NCBI GenBank assembly: GCA_014529385.2
Contig: CM043948.1
Coordinates: 22,383,951-22,447,950, forward strand
Origin: Adiantum capillus-veneris
Taxonomy: Eukaryota; Streptophyta; Polypodiopsida; Polypodiales; Pteridaceae
Length of the DNA: 64,000 nucleotides
Direction: 5' to 3'
Position numbers and translations under genes: made by a program
Part shown: in pieces, positions 60,901 through 64,000 of the stretch
Numbering within the stretch: position 1 is the stretch's first letter
How the letters are laid out: each line of letters begins with the position of its first letter
Notes under the pieces: model-generated
Database searches by the model: none
Seen by the model: only the letters and a program-made list of their open reading frames with translations
Told to the model about the DNA's origin: nothing

Positions 60901-61022
60901 GATGATGTTGTATGGTGCATGGAACCTCAAGGATAGATGTGGATGCCTCATGTACATGTGTCTGTTGCTTTTCACCCTTCTAGGTCAAAACTAGCTCTAT
61001 GCGCAAAGGGGGTGAAGTGCGG
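57970..61022 (+). repeat. right terminal repeat (putative 3' LTR) of element E
   Basis: It starts TGTTGGCAGATTG right after a polypurine tract. From about 58870 to 61022 it is homologous to 32740-35280 in the same orientation. The first 900 bp have no counterpart on the left, so the left LTR would be truncated. A box resembling the palindrome core (ATGGATCGTGAT) lies at about 58541. The homology ends exactly where gypsy D begins. Confidence 0.6.
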
Positions 61023-62140
61023 TGAGGTCCCCAATCCCAAGGAGATTGGGGTGACTGGATAGATGGCCTTCCTTTATTCTCCATCTCCATTGACGACACT
61101 CTTCTCCGTTTCCACAAAGTAGAGATACAAGCAACAGAAGAGAGGAAGTCCTCTATCCATTATGCTCGTGGTTATAAGGGTCATACACCACAAGCCAGGT
61201 TGATAAATCAAGGATTCTAATGAAAGCTATTTCTTAGCATAAAGATGAAATCCCATTGACATATTTAGAATCCATAAACAACGCTTTGTTTCCCACATTT
61301 AAGAGGAACGGGCCGTCATCCGTAAACCATAAATATGGTATGAGACTTAGTTTAAACTAACTAGTAATCTTGTGAAAAGTATCCGACCACCCATCCTTGA
61401 CTGGCAACCTGAGCCATTCCCCACTTTCCACCCCACACTCACACTTTTTAGCTTGTTTTCTAATTACTACCACGTTAATTTACATACACAAACAATGATC
61501 TTCTCTAAATTCCAGGCACAGGTTCTTTCATCTAGCCTTTCAAACATCACCAAAACAATTCTTTCTCAACCATGATCTAATGAAGACAATCCTATAATTC
61601 AACAAAAATGAATCTTTCAATTATGCTTAAGAGTTTGCTACAAGATAGAGTTAACTACTCTATGAAATCATATGTTTGTTTCTTGTGATAGTCACATTTC
61701 TTGGACAGTTTAAGAAAATTCCTAGGCTTGACTTACCGGTCATTATGTATAACGATGTAGAATCATAAATTCATCTTACCGGATTAGCAACACATTCCAC
61801 TACCTCTCGTGGTTGAGGTTGAACGGCTTTGACTTCTTCCGCAACTAATACCTCCGCTTGAGCGTTTGGAGTAGTTGATGCCTTCCTTTGCACCTTTCTT
61901 GGAGGTGGAGTGGCATGAGTGTCCTTCGAGCTTTGAGTCACTCGCTTCGGGCCGTCGTATCGCGAAAGACAAGGGGAAAAGAGAGAAAGAGAACTCAAGA
62001 ATTTGAGGGGCAACACGTTGGTGATAGAGAAGAAGTTGGAGATGGAGATGGCTTAAGGGTGAGAGCTTGAGGGGGAGAAGGTAACTCCGCAAGAGAGCTT
62101 TCGCTTCCAAGAGTGTGTGTTGAAAGTGAAGGGAGAGGGG

Positions 62141-62151
62141 TCTTTATATAG
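62141..62151 (-). promoter_or_regulatory. TATA box in the gypsy D LTR
   Basis: On the minus strand CTATATAAAGA sits in a GC-richer context (GAGAGCC upstream, CCCCTCTCCC downstream). That is a good plant TATA box for an LTR promoter that would transcribe toward lower coordinates, away from the element body shown here. Confidence 0.6.
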
Positions 62152-62235
62152 GCTCTCATGGCTAAAATCACAAGCTAAGAATAGTGAAAAGCGAAGAGAG
62201 ATAAGTTCACGCACGTTCACGACTGTTAAAAAAAT

Positions 62236-62497
62236 AAAATAAAAATAAATAAATAAATACATAAAATAAATAAATAAATATACATTTTACGGACACGCAT
62301 CTCGATGGGCGATTTCAAGCCTCTAATTTTAGAAGAACCTTGGCTTCCAAGAAAAGAAGCTCTAAACTTGACTCTTCCTCTCTCTTTTTGAAAAATACTC
62401 TTTCTTTCCTAAAAGTACTCCTCCTACTCCTTCTCTTCTAAAATTACTCCTCCTTTCCTAAAATTACTCTCTCTTTCCTAAAATTACTCCTTGTTTC
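62236..62497. repeat. AAAT microsatellite and ~21 bp CTTTCCTAAAATTACTCCT minisatellite
   Basis: AAAT-type units span about 62236-62282. About five imperfect 20-21 bp units of TTTCCTAAAATTACTC-type follow at about 62395-62497. Both are inside the gypsy D LTR. Confidence 0.85.
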
Positions 62498-62716
62498 TTA
62501 AGGGTCAACTCTTATCTTTAGATACAGACTTGAGGCTTATGTTTTTCATATCAATCTATTGTTTTCAAGTGAATAAGGGTCATAATTAATAGTTCCAGAG
62601 TCTAATTTTTGATCCGATCGTTCCATTAGAATGCTTTTTGACTAAATAAAATGCGAACCTTAAATATTTACAAAGTAAATGCAATACTTTTATTGAAAAC
62701 TATTGGGTACATGACA

Positions 62717-64000
62717 ATCTCCCCAACTAAGGGATTCGAGATGTCCTCATCTCGAGAAGAAGTGAGGATGATCCTTCTTTAGGGTGGCTTCATCTTCCCA
62801 TGTTGCATCTTCTTCATGATAGTCCTGCCCACTGAACAAGGCGTTCTCTGAGAACACTATTTTAAAGAATCTTCTCTCGAGACTCCAAAATTCTAGAAGG
62901 TTGGAACTGCAAGATATTTTGAGTAGGCATGAAAATTTGTTCATCGTTGAGGAGCTGATCATCACTGGGAATATAGGGTTATAGTAAGCTTACATGAAAT
63001 ACATCATGAACTTTTATGTGAGCTGGCAACTTTAACTTGTAAGCTTAGGTTTCTATACACAACCACTTCGTAAGGGCCACAATAATGTGGACTAAGCTTC
63101 TTGTACTTTCTAAGTGATAAGGTACTTCTCTTTGGATGAATCCGAAGAAAAACCTTGTCACCTTCTTTGAATCTTCTTTCGGATCGCTTACTAGCTGCAT
63201 ACTGCTTTTAACGATCCTGAGCTGCCTGAATATCCTTTTGGATGGCTTTTGTTTGATTTTTCATTTCTTCCAACATCTTCTTAGACGCTTCAACTATGAT
63301 GGTAGGGTCATAAAAGTTGAGTGGAGAGACACATTCTTGACCATACAACGCACAAAATGGGGTCATACCAATGCTTTGATGACGAGAAGCATTGTAAGCA
63401 TAATCCAATAGAGGTAAAAATTGAATTCATCGCTTAGGTTCTCTACTACAATAAGATCTAAGAATATCTTCAATGGCTTGGTTGACTCGCTCTGTTTGAC
63501 CATCTAAATGAGGATGGTATGCAATACTAAAGTTTAATTCTGTTCCAATTGCCTTGAAGAGTGAGGTCCAAAAGTTTGAAGTGAACTTCACATCTCGATC
63601 GCTTACAATCCGTTTGGGCAATAACTATAATTTGAAAATCTCTTTAACAAGCATGCAATATTAGAGGCGGTAAAGGTTGTCTTGACCGGTATGAGATGCG
63701 TAACCTTTGTGAGTAGGTCAACAACTACCATAAGTGAATTATATCCTCCTTGTACTGTAGGTAATCCAAAGAGTCCATACTTATACACTCCCACTTCATT
63801 TGAGGAATGTCCAATGGTTGAAGTTTACCGGGAATTTTAACACTCTCAGCTTTAATCCTTTGGAATGTCAAGCATTGATGAACATAGCGTAGAACATCTG
63901 CCTTTTTCCCAAGCCAGTAGAAACTTTTTTGTACGGCATTGAGAGTCTTCACATATCTTGGGTGTCGTGAAGTAGGTCTATCATGGGCCTTAAATAAGAT
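62717..64000 (-). pseudogene. gypsy D pol C-terminal part (integrase and chromodomain), partial
   Basis: The minus strand reads integrase zinc-region and core remnants: KSFYWLGKKADVLRYVHQCL about 63930-63870; WECISMDSLDYL; IVSDRDVKFTSNFW; YHPHLDGQTERVNQAIEDIL; MDYAYNASRHQSIGMTPFCA. A linker (FLRIHPKRSTLSLRKYKKL) follows, and a chromodomain-like end EEDATWEDEATLKKDHPHFF just before the stop at 62747. Several frameshifts show it is dead. The sequence differs from gypsy A and B, so this is a different chromovirus family. The rest of the element lies beyond 64000. Confidence 0.88.

Larger units (their letters stand above)
32740..61022 (+). mobile_element. element E: putative large LTR-type element, host of copia B and gypsy B (inferred)
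   Basis: Several pieces in the same orientation fit one old element: related repeats at 32740-35280 and about 58870-61022; a region of palindrome-box repeats at 35804-37060; a gag-like frame at 37546-38395 that continues at 43937-44016; unrecognised sequence at 54706-57969; and a purine tract (GGAAGGGGGGAA) directly before TGTTGGCAG at 57970. Subtracting the two inserts leaves about 13 kb. No protease, RT or integrase of its own is visible, so it may be non-autonomous or its pol was lost. The left repeat lacks about 900 bp found at the start of the right one. The composite is my inference. Confidence 0.4.
61023..62716 (-). repeat. 3' LTR of gypsy D
   Basis: On the minus strand TGTCATGTACCCAATAG begins at 62716, directly after a purine-rich tract (TAGTTGGGGAGAT). 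The other end, GGACCTCA, coincides with the point where element E homology stops (61022/61023). The LTR contains a TATA box and a 108-codon open frame (62110-61784) that I take to be chance. The second LTR lies outside the window, so the left boundary rests on the homology break. Confidence 0.65.

Noticed and set aside
61784-62110. 108-codon minus-strand frame after a TATA box, with a possible splice donor (CCG|GTAAGAT)
   Set aside because: It lies wholly inside the inferred gypsy D LTR and matches no family I know, so I treat it as LTR sequence, not a gene.

Overview
The window looks like nuclear DNA of a land plant. It holds one intron-containing plant-type gene, Ty1/copia and chromodomain Ty3/gypsy retrotransposons primed by initiator-Met tRNA, long CT/CA/TA/GA microsatellites, and AT-rich sequence between them. 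The species cannot be read from the sequence. The abundance of LTR elements and a Penelope-like relic would fit a repeat-rich genome such as a fern or other seed-free plant, but that is a low-confidence inference.

Layout. 1-7659 is mostly unique sequence. It contains the only recognisable host gene, a five-exon gene on the minus strand (4084-5977) for a calcyclin-binding-protein/SIP-like CS-SGS protein. 7665-23251 is a copia element (copia A, TSD CATAG) that was invaded twice: in gag by a 1.3 kb TIR transposon with TTAA flanks (9528-10850), and in pol by a complete gypsy chromovirus (gypsy A, 13584-22350, TSD CAATG) that keeps an uninterrupted 1608-codon gag-pol frame. 23349-32322 holds two diverged direct repeats of about 2.4 and 3.2 kb, rich in microsatellites, that flank a decayed reverse transcriptase on the minus strand (25833-27560). 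Its motifs (a CxC block, LDKA, FRWISDASN, CYENI, GIPMG, YMDD, NIYP) point to a Penelope-like element of the kind that carries its endonuclease at the N terminus. This is the most unusual content of the window.

32740-61022 can be read as one old, large LTR-type element (element E, plus strand). It has related repeats at both ends, a region of diverged ~280 bp units each carrying a palindromic box, a broken gag, and a polypurine tract just before the right repeat. It was later split by copia B (38396-43931, minus strand, TSD GCTAC, almost intact) and by gypsy B (44943-54705). Gypsy B is an older relative of gypsy A whose gag-2/pol/3' LTR half has been inverted in place; it also carries a 222 bp MITE with TTAA flanks. 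From 61023 to the end is the 3' LTR and pol C-terminal part of a further gypsy element (gypsy D) on the minus strand, running out of the window.

The nesting order agrees with LTR divergence judged by eye: copia A LTRs differ at about 8 of 191 positions, copia B at about 4 of 192, and gypsy A at about 15 of 1590 plus one 25 bp indel. Apart from the CacyBP-like gene, the content is layered transposon biology, not a host pathway.
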